From Methylobacterium sp. Leaf117 (GTDB lineage Bacteria > Pseudomonadota > Alphaproteobacteria > Rhizobiales > Beijerinckiaceae), in NCBI RefSeq assembly GCF_001422985.1, contig NZ_LMNL01000001.1, forward strand, positions 124,720 through 188,719: a stretch of DNA of 64,000 nucleotides, given 5' to 3'. A program made the translations under genes and the position numbers. This document shows, one piece after another, positions 28,941 to 38,824 of this stretch (position 1 is the stretch's first letter; every line of letters begins with the position of its first letter). A model generated the notes under the pieces. That model worked only from the letters and a program-made list of their open reading frames with translations, had not been told where the DNA came from and did no database searches.

Positions 28941-31520
28941 ATGCACGGCACCCTTCCCGAAACCGCGACGCCCCGGCGGGCTGGCCCCCGCGTCCCGCTC
29001 ACCCTGCGGCTCGCCCTGCGCGAATTGCGCGGCGGTCTCGCGGGCTTCACCGTCTTTCTCGCCTGCATCGCGCTCGGCGTCGCCGCCATCGCGGGCGTCG
29101 CCTCGATCTCGCGCTCGCTGACCGACGGGCTCGGCCGCGAGGGCGCCCGAATCCTCGGCGGCGACCTCACCTACAGCCTGATCAACCGGGAGGCGACGCC
29201 CGAGGAGCGGGCTGCCCTCGACGCCCAGGGCGGGGTCTCCGTTGTGACCACCCTGCGGGCGATGGCGGTGGCGGGCGAGACCGGTGCCGCCCTGGTCGAG
29301 CTGAAGGCGGTCGGCGCCGATTATCCCAGCGCCGGCGACCTCGTCACCGATCCGGCCGAGCCCCTGGCGGATCTGCTGGCCGAGCGCGACGGCGCCGCCG
29401 GTGCGGTGGCGGACCCCGTGCTGCTGACGCGCCTCGACCTCAAGGTCGGCGACCGGATCACCATCGCGGGCAAGCCCTTCGCGATTCGGGCCACCCTGGT
29501 GTCGGAGCCCGACCGCATCGCCAACGGCATCGGCTTCGGGCCGCGCGTGCTGATCTCGCACGCGGCGCTCGCGGCTTCGGACCTGATCCGGCCCGGCAGT
29601 CTCAATCGCTGGAGCTACCGCCTGCAGGTCCCGAACGTCGCCGATGCCGAACTCGACACCCGCGTCGCCGCCATCGCCAAGGCGGCCCCGGATGCCGGCT
29701 GGGAGATGCGGGCGCGGACCAATGCGGACCCGCGCTTCGCCAAGAGCATCGAGCGTTTCACCCAGTTCCTGACCCTGGTCGGGCTCACCGCGCTCATCGT
29801 CGGCGGCGTCGGCGTCGCCAATGCGGTCGCGGCCTTCGTCGAGCGCAAGCGCGGCGCCATCGCCACCCTGAAGAGCGTCGGCGCGCCGGGCGGGCAGGTC
29901 GTCGTTCTCTATCTCACCCAGGTTCTGCTGATCGCCGCTCTCGGCATCGCGATCGGGCTGGCGGTCGGCGCGGCGCTGCCTTTCGGCCTCGACGCCGTGT
30001 TCCACGATGCCCTGCCGCTGCCCCTCAATCCGACGCTGGCGCCGGGCGAACTGGCCCTGGCGGCGGCCTACGGCTTCCTGACCGCGCTCGCCTTCGCGAT
30101 CCTGCCCCTCGGCCGCGCCCACGACATCCCGGTCTCGGGCCTGTTCCGCGACGTGGTCGATCCGGGCTCGATCCGGACGCGGCTGCGCTATCGCCTCATC
30201 CTGGGCGCGGCCCTGGCCGGGCTCGTCGCCCTGGCCCTGGTCACCGCCTTCGACCGGCGTCTGGCGCTGATCTTCATCATCGCCGCCGGGCTCGCCTTCG
30301 GGCTCCTGCGCCTCGTCGCCGTCGGGCTGATGGCGCTCGCCCGCCGCCTGCCGCGCCCGCGTCGGGCCGCGCCCCGGATGGCGCTCGCCAACCTGCATCG
30401 CCCGGGGGCGCTCACCCCCGCCATCGTGCTCTCCCTCGGCCTCGGCGTGACCCTCCTGGTCACCCTGAGCCTGATCGACGCCAACGTGCGGCGCACGCTC
30501 ACCAACTCCCTGCCGGCCAAGGCCCCGAACCTGTTCTTCCTCGACATCCCGTCCAGCGACGCGGATGCGTTCCACGGCTTCCTCGGCGCACAGGCCCCGG
30601 GCGCCAAGATCGAGCGGGTGCCGATGATGCGCGGACGGATCACCGCCCTGAACGGCGTCCCGGCGGGCGAGATCAAGCCGCCGGAGGATGCCGCCTGGGT
30701 CCTCGACGGCGATCGGGGCATCACCTACGCGGAGGATCTGCCCGAGGGCTCGTCCCTGGTCTCCGGCACGTGGTGGAATGCCGAGGAGGCGCGGACGCCG
30801 CTGGTCTCGTTCGATGCCGAACTGGCGGGCAAGCTCGATCTCAAGGTCGGCAGCACCGTGACGGTCAACGTCCTCGGGCGCACCCTGACGGCGAAGATCG
30901 CCAACCTGCGCAAGGTCGAATGGCGCTCGCTCGGCATCAACTTCGTCATGGTGTTCACGCCCGGCACCTTCCGGGGCGCGCCGCATTCCGACCTCGCCAC
31001 CCTGACCCTGCCCAACGGCTCGGACGCGAAGGCCGAGGCCACCATCCTGCGGGATGTCGCCCGGGCCTATCCGTCCGTCACCAGCGTGCGGGTGAAGGAG
31101 GCGCTGGAGGCCGTCAGCGACATCGTCGCCAAGCTGGTCCTGGCCATCCGGGGCGCCAGCGGCATCGCCGTGGTGGCCAGCCTGTTCGTGCTGGCGGGTG
31201 CGCTGGCGGCGGGCCACCGCGCCCGGCTCTACGATGCCGTCGTGCTCAAGACCCTGGGCGCCACCCGGTCCCGCCTGCTCGCGGCCTACACCCTCGAATA
31301 CGGCGCCCTCGGGCTGGCGACGGCGATCTTCGGTCTCGCTGCCGGCACCCTTGCCGGCTGGGTGATCGTCACCCGCGTGATGAAGCTCGAGTTCACCCTT
31401 GACCTGTCGGGCGCGATCGTGGCCGCCGCGCTGGCGGTGGCCTTCGCGATCGTCCTCGGCCTCGCCGGCACCTGGCGCATCCTCGGCCAGAAGCCCGCGC
31501 CCTACCTGCGCCAGTTCTGA
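28941..31520 (+). CDS. Large FtsX-family ABC permease (YbbP-like)
   Basis: An 859-residue inner-membrane protein of the MacB/FtsX superfamily with ten predicted helices: one near the N-terminus (FTVFLACIALGVAAIAGVA), a large periplasmic domain, two groups of helices in the middle (TALIVGGVGVANAVAAF onward), a second periplasmic domain (about residues 515-710), and three terminal helices. This mechanotransmission-type exporter layout, next to a periplasmic TesA-like esterase, suggests lipid or lipoprotein handling at the periplasmic face. The actual substrate is unknown. It is convergent with the aldo/keto reductase gene, 10 bases apart. Confidence 0.9.
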   Translation: MHGTLPETATPRRAGPRVPLTLRLALRELRGGLAGFTVFLACIALGVAAIAGVASISRSLTDGLGREGARILGGDLTYSLINREATPEERAALDAQGGVSVVTTLRAMAVAGETGAALVELKAVGADYPSAGDLVTDPAEPLADLLAERDGAAGAVADPVLLTRLDLKVGDRITIAGKPFAIRATLVSEPDRIANGIGFGPRVLISHAALAASDLIRPGSLNRWSYRLQVPNVADAELDTRVAAIAKAAPDAGWEMRARTNADPRFAKSIERFTQFLTLVGLTALIVGGVGVANAVAAFVERKRGAIATLKSVGAPGGQVVVLYLTQVLLIAALGIAIGLAVGAALPFGLDAVFHDALPLPLNPTLAPGELALAAAYGFLTALAFAILPLGRAHDIPVSGLFRDVVDPGSIRTRLRYRLILGAALAGLVALALVTAFDRRLALIFIIAAGLAFGLLRLVAVGLMALARRLPRPRRAAPRMALANLHRPGALTPAIVLSLGLGVTLLVTLSLIDANVRRTLTNSLPAKAPNLFFLDIPSSDADAFHGFLGAQAPGAKIERVPMMRGRITALNGVPAGEIKPPEDAAWVLDGDRGITYAEDLPEGSSLVSGTWWNAEEARTPLVSFDAELAGKLDLKVGSTVTVNVLGRTLTAKIANLRKVEWRSLGINFVMVFTPGTFRGAPHSDLATLTLPNGSDAKAEATILRDVARAYPSVTSVRVKEALEAVSDIVAKLVLAIRGASGIAVVASLFVLAGALAAGHRARLYDAVVLKTLGATRSRLLAAYTLEYGALGLATAIFGLAAGTLAGWVIVTRVMKLEFTLDLSGAIVAAALAVAFAIVLGLAGTWRILGQKPAPYLRQF

Positions 31521-31530
31521 GGCACCGGGT

Positions 31531-32517
31531 TCACAGCACCTCGATGCCGGCGGTTCCACCCTCGGCATAGCGGGCACCGGCGACGGCGCCGGGATCGAAC
31601 AGGGCGTCGAGTTCGGCGATCTCGGCCGGCGTCAGCGCGAGGTCCATCGCCGCGGCGTTCTCGGCCAGTCGGACCGCCCGCCGGGTGCCCGGGATCGGGA
31701 CCACGCCCGGCCCCCGGTCGACGAGCCACGCGAGGGCGATCTGCCCCGCACTGGCGCCCCGGCGCGCCGCGATGGCACCGAGCCCGTCGAGCAGGCGCTG
31801 GTTCCGGGCCAGCGCATCGGCCTGGAAGCGTGGATTGCCCCTGCGGAAATCGTCCGCCGCGAGTCCGGCCGTGTCGAGGCCGCCGGTGAGGAAGCCGCGT
31901 CCGAGCGGCGAGTAGGCCACGAAGGTGACGCCGAGTTCGCGGCAGGTCTCCAGCATCCCGTCCTCGGGCGCCCGGCTCCACAGAGAATATTCGCTCTGCA
32001 CCGCCGCGATGGGGTGGATCGCGTGGGCGGCCCGCAGAGTTTCGGGCGAGACTTCGGACAGGCCGAGCCCCCGCACCTTGCCCTGCTCCACCAGCCGCGC
32101 CATCGCGCCCACCATCTCGGCCAGCGGGGTCTCCGGATTGCGGCGATGGCAATAATAGAGGTCGATGGTTTCGACGCCGAGGCGGGTCAGCGAGGCTTCG
32201 CAGGCGCGGGCGATGTAGGCCGGCGTATTGTCGATGCGCCGCTCTGTGCTGTCGGGCGGGCGCACGATGGCGAACTTGGTGGCGAGAACGACCCGGTCGC
32301 GCCGGCCCCTCAGGAAGCGGCCCAGCAGGGTCTCGTTGTGGCCGAGGCCGTAGGTGTCGGCGGTGTCGAGAAAATCGTAGCCGCGATCGAGCGCCGCCGC
32401 GAGCACCGCGAGCGATTCTGTCTCGTCGGACGGACCATAGAACTCCGACATGCCCATGCAGCCGAGGCCCGGGACGGAGACGGTGAGGCCGGTCTGGCCG
32501 AGGGGTTGCTGTCGCAT
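31531..32517 (-). CDS. Aldo/keto reductase
   Basis: NADPH-dependent oxidoreductase of the AKR superfamily (YajO/AKR13-like), 328 residues. The catalytic tetrad is visible: Asp and Tyr in FLDTADTYGLG, Lys in VLATKF, His in DLYYCHR. NADP-binding sequence near the C-terminus is VPIPGTRR. The start at ATG 32517 has AGGAG six bases upstream and gives the family start MRQQPLGQTGL. It is divergently arranged with a LysR regulator, 101 bases away, which probably controls it. Confidence 0.93.
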   Translation of the reverse strand: MRQQPLGQTGLTVSVPGLGCMGMSEFYGPSDETESLAVLAAALDRGYDFLDTADTYGLGHNETLLGRFLRGRRDRVVLATKFAIVRPPDSTERRIDNTPAYIARACEASLTRLGVETIDLYYCHRRNPETPLAEMVGAMARLVEQGKVRGLGLSEVSPETLRAAHAIHPIAAVQSEYSLWSRAPEDGMLETCRELGVTFVAYSPLGRGFLTGGLDTAGLAADDFRRGNPRFQADALARNQRLLDGLGAIAARRGASAGQIALAWLVDRGPGVVPIPGTRRAVRLAENAAAMDLALTPAEIAELDALFDPGAVAGARYAEGGTAGIEVL

Positions 32518-32618
32518 GGGCGGCTCCTGGTTTCGAGATTGGCCCCCGCGATGTGCCATGCGGGACCTGAGGCGATAAGATCGACCCGCCCGGACGAACC
32601 GTTGAGCGAGATTCATCA

Positions 32619-33530
32619 ATGCAGCGCAGCGATCTCGCCGACCTCACGGTGTTCGCCGCCATCGCCCGGCATGGCAGCTTCCGCCGGGCGGCCCTCGAAC
32701 TCGGCGTCTCCACCTCGGCGCTGAGCCACGCCCTCCGGGGCCTGGAGACCCGGATGGGCCTGCGGCTGCTCCATCGCACCACCCGGAGCGTCGCTCCGAC
32801 CGAGGCGGGAGCGGCGCTGCTCGCCCGGATCGCGCCGGCCCTGGCCGAGATCGCCGAGGCGGTGGGGGCGGCAGGAGCGTTCCGGGCGACGCTTGGGGGC
32901 GCCCTGCGGATCAACGCCCCGCGCTCGGCCTGTCGCTTCGTCCTGATGCCGCTGGTGGCGCGCTACCTCGCCCGTTATCCGGCTGTCCGCGTCGAGGTCG
33001 TGGCCGACGATGCCATGACCGATGTGGTCGCCGGCGGCTTCGATGCCGGGGTGCGCTTCGGCGAGCATCTTGCCGGCGACATGATCGCGGTGGCGCTCGG
33101 CGGGGCGCAGCGCTTCGCCGTGGTGGGGTCCCCGGATTACCTCGCCGGGCGTTCGCACCCGGAAGGTCCGGACGACCTTGGCCGGCACCTCTGCATCCGG
33201 CAGCGCTTTCCGGGTGGTGCGATCTATCGCTGGGAACTGGAGAAGGAGGGGCGGGCGGTGGCGGTCTCCGTCGACGGACCGCTCATCGTCAACGACCAGG
33301 AGATGATCGTTCAGGCGGCCCTCGCGGGCCTCGGCCTCGGACTGGTCTTCGAGGAGGGCGTCGTCGAGCACCTGGCTTCCGGGCGGCTGGTCCGCCTGAT
33401 GCCCGATTGGTGCCCGAGTTTCCCCGGGCTGTTCCTGTATTATGCCGGCCGGCGCCAGATCCCGCCGCCGCTCCAGGCCTTCATCGATCTGGTGCGCCGG
33501 CCCGAGCCCGACCTCACGGCCACACCTTGA
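32619..33530 (+). CDS. LysR-family transcriptional regulator
   Basis: A 303-residue DNA-binding regulator: an N-terminal winged helix-turn-helix (LTVFAAIARHGSFRRAALELGVSTSALSHALRGLE), then an effector-binding domain. The sequence LRLLHRTTRSVAPTEAGAALL is the typical linker of the CrgA/AaeR subgroup, which often regulates a divergent oxidoreductase. The target is probably the adjacent aldo/keto reductase and its own gene. Its last 17 bases overlap the 3' end of the convergent gene at 33514. Confidence 0.92.
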   Translation: MQRSDLADLTVFAAIARHGSFRRAALELGVSTSALSHALRGLETRMGLRLLHRTTRSVAPTEAGAALLARIAPALAEIAEAVGAAGAFRATLGGALRINAPRSACRFVLMPLVARYLARYPAVRVEVVADDAMTDVVAGGFDAGVRFGEHLAGDMIAVALGGAQRFAVVGSPDYLAGRSHPEGPDDLGRHLCIRQRFPGGAIYRWELEKEGRAVAVSVDGPLIVNDQEMIVQAALAGLGLGLVFEEGVVEHLASGRLVRLMPDWCPSFPGLFLYYAGRRQIPPPLQAFIDLVRRPEPDLTATP

Positions 33531-34707
33531 TCGCCAGGGTCCGCCGCAGGAGGTCGCGGTCGGAGGTGATGCTGCAGCCCTCGGTGCGCAGGGTGACGTA
33601 GGTCAGGATCGCGCGATCGCCGGTATCGTCGAAGTTGCGCCCCTGCGCGTCCGGATCGAGCAGTGACGGATAGGCGATCAGGCCGCCGGGCGCTCGGCAG
33701 GGATCGTCGTAGAGGGTCGCACCCGCCAGCAGCAGCCGGGGCTGGTCCCAGGCCAGGAGGTCGCGGGAGGTGGTCCAGTAGAAGCCCGATTGCGGAAAAC
33801 CCTCGCCGGCCTTGGCCATGAAGACCGCGATCCAGGCGCCGCTGGCCCGGTGCCGCACCACCGCGCCGACCGGGGTCGGAAACGGCGCGATCGGCGCGCA
33901 GGTGGCCGGCCGCTTGGGCGACCTCGCATAGGGATCGGGGAAGGCGGCGGTGAAGCCGGTTCCAGTCCAGGCCCGCCACAGCGTCGGATCGGCGGGATTG
34001 TCCGAGCGGAACAGGCAGACCCCGGCCGATTGGTCGCTGCCCGGCAGGCTCCATCCGGTCGTGGAGGCCAGGAAATAGCGCCACCTTCCGTCGCCGACGA
34101 TGTTCGAGGGATTGAAGAAGCCGCGATGGCGGCCCTGATCGACCTCCTGCCGGAAGGGCGCGCCGGCCACCACCACCGGGGGACTCGCCCGGCTGAAGCT
34201 GCGCCCGCCATCCGGCGACGTCGCCGCGATCACGCTGTTGTACCAGCATTCCAGGTAGACCGCGGAACGGCAGCGGCCCGGATGCTCGTTGGCCCTGTAC
34301 TCGTGATGGACCAGAGCGGCGACGCGGCGCCCGTCCTCGGTCCAGGTGGCGGTGATCCAGGAGGCGTCGTCATAGGCGGCGGGATCGGCCTGACCGCCGG
34401 AATCGAGCACCACCGCGCAGTCGAGTTTGAGCGCATCCAGGCTCGGGCCGCGAAAGGCGCGGTTGCGGTAGTGCATCCCGAACAGCGCCACCGCCCCGGA
34501 CGCCTCGCGAAACGCCCGCGCCGAGGCATCCGGCACGTCGTCCCCGTCGCAGGCGTCGCGGGTCGCCTTGAACATCACCACCGGAGGCCCGACCAGCGTC
34601 AGGGCCGAGAGCGGCGGTTCGGGCGCCGCCGGCGCGGACCCGGCGCCGAGCAGCCAACCGAGGGCGAGAACCGGCCCGAGGGCGGCGAGGCGGGACGGGC
34701 GCGTCAT
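33514..34707 (-). CDS. Exported protein of unknown function, possibly a sialidase-type propeller
   Basis: A 397-residue protein that I cannot name. It has a signal peptide (GPVLALGWLLGAGSAPAAPE) and a mature part rich in Trp, Asp and Gly. The segment SPDGGRSF matches the Asp-box pattern SxDxGxxF/W of sialidase-like beta-propellers, and several repeated blocks end in Trp or Phe strands (YFLASTTGW, GFYWTTSRDLLAWDQPRLLL). It contains several cysteines that could form disulfides, suiting a periplasmic location. No catalytic residues can be assigned. Confidence 0.65.
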   Translation of the reverse strand: MTRPSRLAALGPVLALGWLLGAGSAPAAPEPPLSALTLVGPPVVMFKATRDACDGDDVPDASARAFREASGAVALFGMHYRNRAFRGPSLDALKLDCAVVLDSGGQADPAAYDDASWITATWTEDGRRVAALVHHEYRANEHPGRCRSAVYLECWYNSVIAATSPDGGRSFSRASPPVVVAGAPFRQEVDQGRHRGFFNPSNIVGDGRWRYFLASTTGWSLPGSDQSAGVCLFRSDNPADPTLWRAWTGTGFTAAFPDPYARSPKRPATCAPIAPFPTPVGAVVRHRASGAWIAVFMAKAGEGFPQSGFYWTTSRDLLAWDQPRLLLAGATLYDDPCRAPGGLIAYPSLLDPDAQGRNFDDTGDRAILTYVTLRTEGCSITSDRDLLRRTLAIKVWP

Positions 34708-34824
34708 CGGGGAAGCCTGGACATCGGACCAGGATTGGGTTTTGAACCGTTACAGTCTGCTTGTCCCGGCATCGGCGGCTCCGAGCTTATCCACACCGAC
34801 GCCCATTTCTCGCGAAAGCCCCCC

Positions 34825-35433
34825 ATGTTGATCCTCATTCTCGGCCTCGTGCTGTTTCTCGGCACGCACGCCTTCTCCATGGCGCGGACCAAGCGGGCCG
34901 AGGTCGTCGGCCAGGTCGGGGAGGGGCGCTTCAAGCTGGCCTACACCCTGGCCTCCCTCCTCGGGCTGGTGCTGATCGTCTACGGCTTCCACCTCTACCG
35001 CGAATCCGGCTACATCGCCGTCTGGGACCCGCCGGTCTGGACCCGCCACCTGTCCCTGCTGCTGACGGCGCTCGCCTTCATCGTGCTCGCCTCCGCCTAC
35101 CTGCCGGGGCATATCCGCGCCAAGGCCAAGCACCCGATGCTGCTGGCGGTGAAGATCTGGGCCACCGCCCACCTTCTCGCTAACGGCGACCTCGGCTCGA
35201 TCCTGCTGTTCGGCAGCTTCCTCGCCTGGGCGGTGGTGGCCCGCATCAGCGCCAAGCGCCGGGCGCTCTCGGCCGGTGCGGTCGCGGCCCAGCACGGCGG
35301 CCCCGTGGCGGCGCCCGCCGGCTGGCGCAACGATGCGCTCGCGGTGATCGTCGGCCTCGGCGTCTGGTTCGTGTTCGGGAAGTACCTGCATCCGCTGCTG
35401 ATCGGCGTCGCCGCCTGGCCGGGCCAGGCCTGA
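34825..35433 (+). CDS. NnrU family membrane protein
   Basis: A 202-residue integral membrane protein of the NnrU family, named from a denitrification gene and related to the plant carotene isomerase Z-ISO. The family features are the first helix MLILILGLVLFLGTHAFSM, then YTLASLLGLVLIVYGFHLYR and HPMLLAVKIWATAHLLANGDL with its paired histidines, which in Z-ISO bind haem. No denitrification or carotenoid genes are nearby, so the role here is open. ATG 34825 is followed by five to six helices. Confidence 0.88.
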   Translation: MLILILGLVLFLGTHAFSMARTKRAEVVGQVGEGRFKLAYTLASLLGLVLIVYGFHLYRESGYIAVWDPPVWTRHLSLLLTALAFIVLASAYLPGHIRAKAKHPMLLAVKIWATAHLLANGDLGSILLFGSFLAWAVVARISAKRRALSAGAVAAQHGGPVAAPAGWRNDALAVIVGLGVWFVFGKYLHPLLIGVAAWPGQA

Positions 35434-35532
35434 GCCGTTTCGAAGCCGGTCGCCAAGGGCCTAAGCCTGTGCTAGGCGCAGGCCTTCCACTTTCTTGAGC
35501 GGCCGCCGGGGTTTCGGGCGGCGTGAGACGAC

Positions 35533-36246
35533 ATGGCCGAAAACAACGAGTTCATCCGCGAGGTCAACGAGGACTATCGCCGCGATCAGGTCGCCGAGAT
35601 CTGGCGCCGCTACAGCGGCGTGATCATCGCCCTGGCGATTCTCGTCGTGGCCGGCGTGGGCGGATGGCGCTACTGGCAGCACGACCAGCGCGTGCGCGCC
35701 GAGGCCGCCTCCGAGCGCTTCGAGGTCGCCAACCGCCTCGCCCGCGAGGGCAAGTCCGCGGAGGCCGACAAGGCGTTCGAGGCGATCGAGAGCGATGCGC
35801 CCGCCGGCTATGCCCTTCTGGCCCGCTTCCGCTCGGCGGCCGAGACCGGCAAGACCGATGCGAAGGCCGGTGCCGCCGAGTACGACGCCCTCGCCAACGA
35901 CACCTCGGTCAGCACCGGCCTGCGCGATCTCGCGCGCCTGCGCTCCGCCCTGCTGCGGCTCGATGGCACCGACCCCGATGCCGCGCTGGGCACCCTCCAG
36001 GGCCTCGCCGCGCCGAACGCCCCGTTCCGCCACACCGCCCGCGAGATGCTCGGGCTCGTCGCGCTGAAGCGTGGCGATTACGAGGGCGCCGGCCGCTGGT
36101 TCGACCAGATCAACGCCGATTCCCAGACGCCGCAGAACCTGCGCCAGCGCATCGAAGTCTACGCGGCCTTGGTGGCCGGCGGACCCGTCACCGTGACGGC
36201 GGCGGCTCCGGCCGCGCCGGCCGCTCCCCCACCCGTCACGCGCTGA
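35533..36246 (+). CDS. YfgM-like tetratricopeptide membrane protein
   Basis: A 237-residue protein with a short cytosolic N-terminus ([19 protein letters not shown]), one membrane helix ([17 protein letters not shown], about residues 29-46), and a periplasmic helical-repeat part with Ala-rich TPR-like helices. In other proteobacteria YfgM is an ancillary factor of the Sec translocon and chaperone network. It precedes der by 46 bases; bamB, which commonly sits between them, is absent. The C-terminus is low-complexity Ala/Pro. Confidence 0.85.
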   Translation: MAENNEFIREVNEDYRRDQVAEIWRRYSGVIIALAILVVAGVGGWRYWQHDQRVRAEAASERFEVANRLAREGKSAEADKAFEAIESDAPAGYALLARFRSAAETGKTDAKAGAAEYDALANDTSVSTGLRDLARLRSALLRLDGTDPDAALGTLQGLAAPNAPFRHTAREMLGLVALKRGDYEGAGRWFDQINADSQTPQNLRQRIEVYAALVAGGPVTVTAAAPAAPAAPPPVTR

Positions 36247-36292
36247 GCCCTCGACCTTCTTCTCACGTACGCCTGATCGAAACGAGCACACC

Positions 36293-37651
36293 ATGGATAT
36301 GCCGACCGTCGCGATCGTCGGACGGCCGAACGTCGGCAAGTCGACCCTGTTCAACCGCCTCGTGGGCAAGAAGCTCGCGCTGGTGGACGACCGCCCCGGC
36401 GTGACCCGCGACCGGCGCGAGGGCGACGTCAATTTCGGTGGTCTCGTCTTCCGCATCATCGACACCGCCGGCCTCGAAGAGGCCGATCCGGGTTCGCTGC
36501 TCGGCCGCATGCGCGCCCAGACCGAAGCGGCGATCCTCGAAGCCGACGTGGTGCTGTTCGTGATCGACGCCCGCGCGGGCGTGCTTCCGGCCGACCAGCC
36601 CTTCGCCGATATGGTGCGCCGGGCCGGCTGCCCCGTCATCCTCATCGCCAACAAGGCGGAGGGCGGCGCCGGCATGTCCGGCGCCTACGAGGCGTTTTCC
36701 CTCGGGCTCGGCGACCCGATCCCGTTCTCGGCTGAGCACGGCGAGGGCACCGGCGAACTGCACGACGCGCTGATCGAGGCGCTGCCCAAGCTCGACGACG
36801 AGGACGAGGCATACGACGACGATCCGTCGAACCGCTCGCTCAAGGTCGCCATCGTGGGCCGGCCCAATGCGGGCAAGTCGACCCTGATCAACCGGATGCT
36901 CGGCGAGGATCGTCTGCTGGTCGGACCCGAAGCCGGCATCACCCGCGATTCGATCTCCCTCGACTGGGAATGGCGCGGCCGCCGGATCAAGCTGCACGAC
37001 ACCGCCGGCATGCGCCGCAAGGCGCGGATCGACGACAAGCTCGAGAAGCTCGCGGTGACCGACGGCCTGCGCGCCGTGCGCTTCGCCGAGGTGGTGGTGG
37101 TGCTCCTCGACGCCACGATCCCGTTCGAGAAGCAGGACCTGACCATCGTCGACCTGATCGAGAGCGAGGGCCGCGCCCTGGTGATCGGGCTGAACAAGTG
37201 GGATCTTGTCGCCGACCAGAACGGCCTGCTCAAGAAGCTGCGCGAGGATTGCACCCGCCTGCTGCCGCAGGTGCGCGGCGTCGCCGTGGTGCCGCTCTCT
37301 GGCCTCGCCGGCGAGGGCATCGACAAGCTGATGCAGGCCGTGACGAACGCCGAGGAGATCTGGAGCACCCGCGTCTCCACCTCGCGGATCAACGACTGGC
37401 TGAGCGCCGCCACCCAGCGCAATCCACCCCCGGCGGTGTCGGGCCGCCGGATCAAGATCCGCTACGCCACCCAGGTGAAAGCGCGCCCGCCGCACTTCGC
37501 CCTGTTCGGCAATCAGCTCGACGGCCTGCCGAAATCCTACACCCGCTACCTCGTCAACGCCCTGCGCGAGGCCTTCGAATTGCCGGGCACGCCGATCCGG
37601 CTGTCGCTGCGGACCTCGAAGAACCCGTTCGACCGCGAGAACAAGGGCTGA
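36293..37651 (+). CDS. der: Ribosome-assembly GTPase Der (EngA)
   Basis: Double-GTPase needed for 50S subunit maturation. The two G domains are both complete: P-loops [12 protein letters not shown] and [12 protein letters not shown], switch G3 motifs DTAGLEE and DTAGMRR, and G4 motifs NKAE and NKWD. The C-terminal KH-like domain follows, with [21 protein letters not shown]. At 452 residues it is the normal length. ATG 36293 begins [10 protein letters not shown]. It is convergent with the YbdK-type ligase, nine bases apart. Confidence 0.97.
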   Translation: MDMPTVAIVGRPNVGKSTLFNRLVGKKLALVDDRPGVTRDRREGDVNFGGLVFRIIDTAGLEEADPGSLLGRMRAQTEAAILEADVVLFVIDARAGVLPADQPFADMVRRAGCPVILIANKAEGGAGMSGAYEAFSLGLGDPIPFSAEHGEGTGELHDALIEALPKLDDEDEAYDDDPSNRSLKVAIVGRPNAGKSTLINRMLGEDRLLVGPEAGITRDSISLDWEWRGRRIKLHDTAGMRRKARIDDKLEKLAVTDGLRAVRFAEVVVVLLDATIPFEKQDLTIVDLIESEGRALVIGLNKWDLVADQNGLLKKLREDCTRLLPQVRGVAVVPLSGLAGEGIDKLMQAVTNAEEIWSTRVSTSRINDWLSAATQRNPPPAVSGRRIKIRYATQVKARPPHFALFGNQLDGLPKSYTRYLVNALREAFELPGTPIRLSLRTSKNPFDRENKG

Positions 37652-37660
37652 GGACAGGGG

Positions 37661-38788
37661 TCACGGCGGCCCACGCGTCGTCTCCGCCAGCCAGTCCACC
37701 ACCGCGTCGAGGGCCTGCCGGTTCGAGGTGTCGCCGTTGCGGGTGGCCTCGAAGGTGGCGACCTGTCGCTCGGCGCTGGTGCCGTGATCGAGGATGCGGC
37801 GGGCCTGCGCCACCTCCGCTTCGCAGTGAAGCGCGGCGGCGTCCTCGGCGATGAGGGTCAGCAGCGTGTCCAAAGCCTGGGAGAAGGGCACGGCCTCCTC
37901 GCTCGCCTCGTCGATCAGCTCGGCCTCGGTGCCGCTGCGCTGGGCGCGCCACAGGTTCTCCTGCGCCAGCGCGCGCGAGACGCCGTCGAGGCCGGCATTC
38001 AGCTCCGGCCGACGCACGACGAGCCGCACGAGGCAGCGATAGAGCGCCGCGATGGCGAGGGCGTCGTCCAGGCGGGTGCAGGAATCGGCGATCCGCAATT
38101 CGAGCGTCGGGAACTTGATCGAGGGACGAAGCGACCACCACAGGAAGCTGGCATCCTGGATCGAGCCGGCCTGGGTCATGATCCGCACGTAGCGCGCATA
38201 GGCGGCCGGGTCGGCGAACAGCTCCGGCAGCCCGGTGCGGGGCAACTCGCCGAAGGCGCTGAGGCGATAGGCGCTGAGGCCGGTGGGCTTGCCCTGCCAG
38301 AACGGCGAGGATGCCGAGAGCCCCAGCAGCATCGGCTGGAAGGGCAGCAGCCGGTTCATGAGGTCGACCCGCCGGTCCGGGTCCGGCACCTCGACATGGA
38401 CATGCATGCCGCAGATCAGGCTGCGCCGTCCGGCCAGGCCCACGTCCCGCAGGATGCCGCGATAGCGGTCGCCCTTGGTGGGGAGTTGGCGCGCCCAATC
38501 CGCGACCGGATGCGTGCCGGCCGCGAAGACCAGGAGGCCGTGTTCGCGCCCGAGCTTGGCCAGCGCCGCCCGCTGCCGGGCCAGCACCTCCCGGGCCCCG
38601 GCGAAGTCGGTCGAGGGCGGCGTACAGACCTCGACCTGACATTGAAGCAGTTCGCGCCCGATCTCGGGCAGTTCCTCGCCGGCCTGGACGTGGAAGGGCT
38701 TCACCGAGCGCCGGGGCGTGCCGCGCGTCTCCGCATCCGCCAGGAAATATTCCTCCTCGATGCCGAAACGGAAGGGGGCGGACGTCAT
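37661..38788 (-). CDS. Carboxylate-amine ligase (YbdK/GCS2 type)
   Basis: A 375-residue ATP-dependent ligase of the glutamate-cysteine ligase type 2 family. It carries the family start FGIEEEYFL, the metal-binding GMHVHVEV and the substrate segment SIKFPTLELRIADSC. Family members join glutamate to an amine or thiol; the E. coli paralogue has weak glutamate-cysteine ligase activity. The true substrate here is unknown. The gene is 36 bases downstream of a DHFR-like gene on the same strand, so the two are likely cotranscribed. Confidence 0.9.
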   Translation of the reverse strand: MTSAPFRFGIEEEYFLADAETRGTPRRSVKPFHVQAGEELPEIGRELLQCQVEVCTPPSTDFAGAREVLARQRAALAKLGREHGLLVFAAGTHPVADWARQLPTKGDRYRGILRDVGLAGRRSLICGMHVHVEVPDPDRRVDLMNRLLPFQPMLLGLSASSPFWQGKPTGLSAYRLSAFGELPRTGLPELFADPAAYARYVRIMTQAGSIQDASFLWWSLRPSIKFPTLELRIADSCTRLDDALAIAALYRCLVRLVVRRPELNAGLDGVSRALAQENLWRAQRSGTEAELIDEASEEAVPFSQALDTLLTLIAEDAAALHCEAEVAQARRILDHGTSAERQVATFEATRNGDTSNRQALDAVVDWLAETTRGPP

Positions 38789-38824
38789 CGGGAGCCTTGT
38801 CGGTTGCTTGCTCCCCTCAACCCG

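Noticed and set aside
28845..31577. 910-codon open frame opposite the FtsX-type permease
   Set aside because: Composition is typical of an antisense shadow, and the plus strand has a coherent ten-helix permease.
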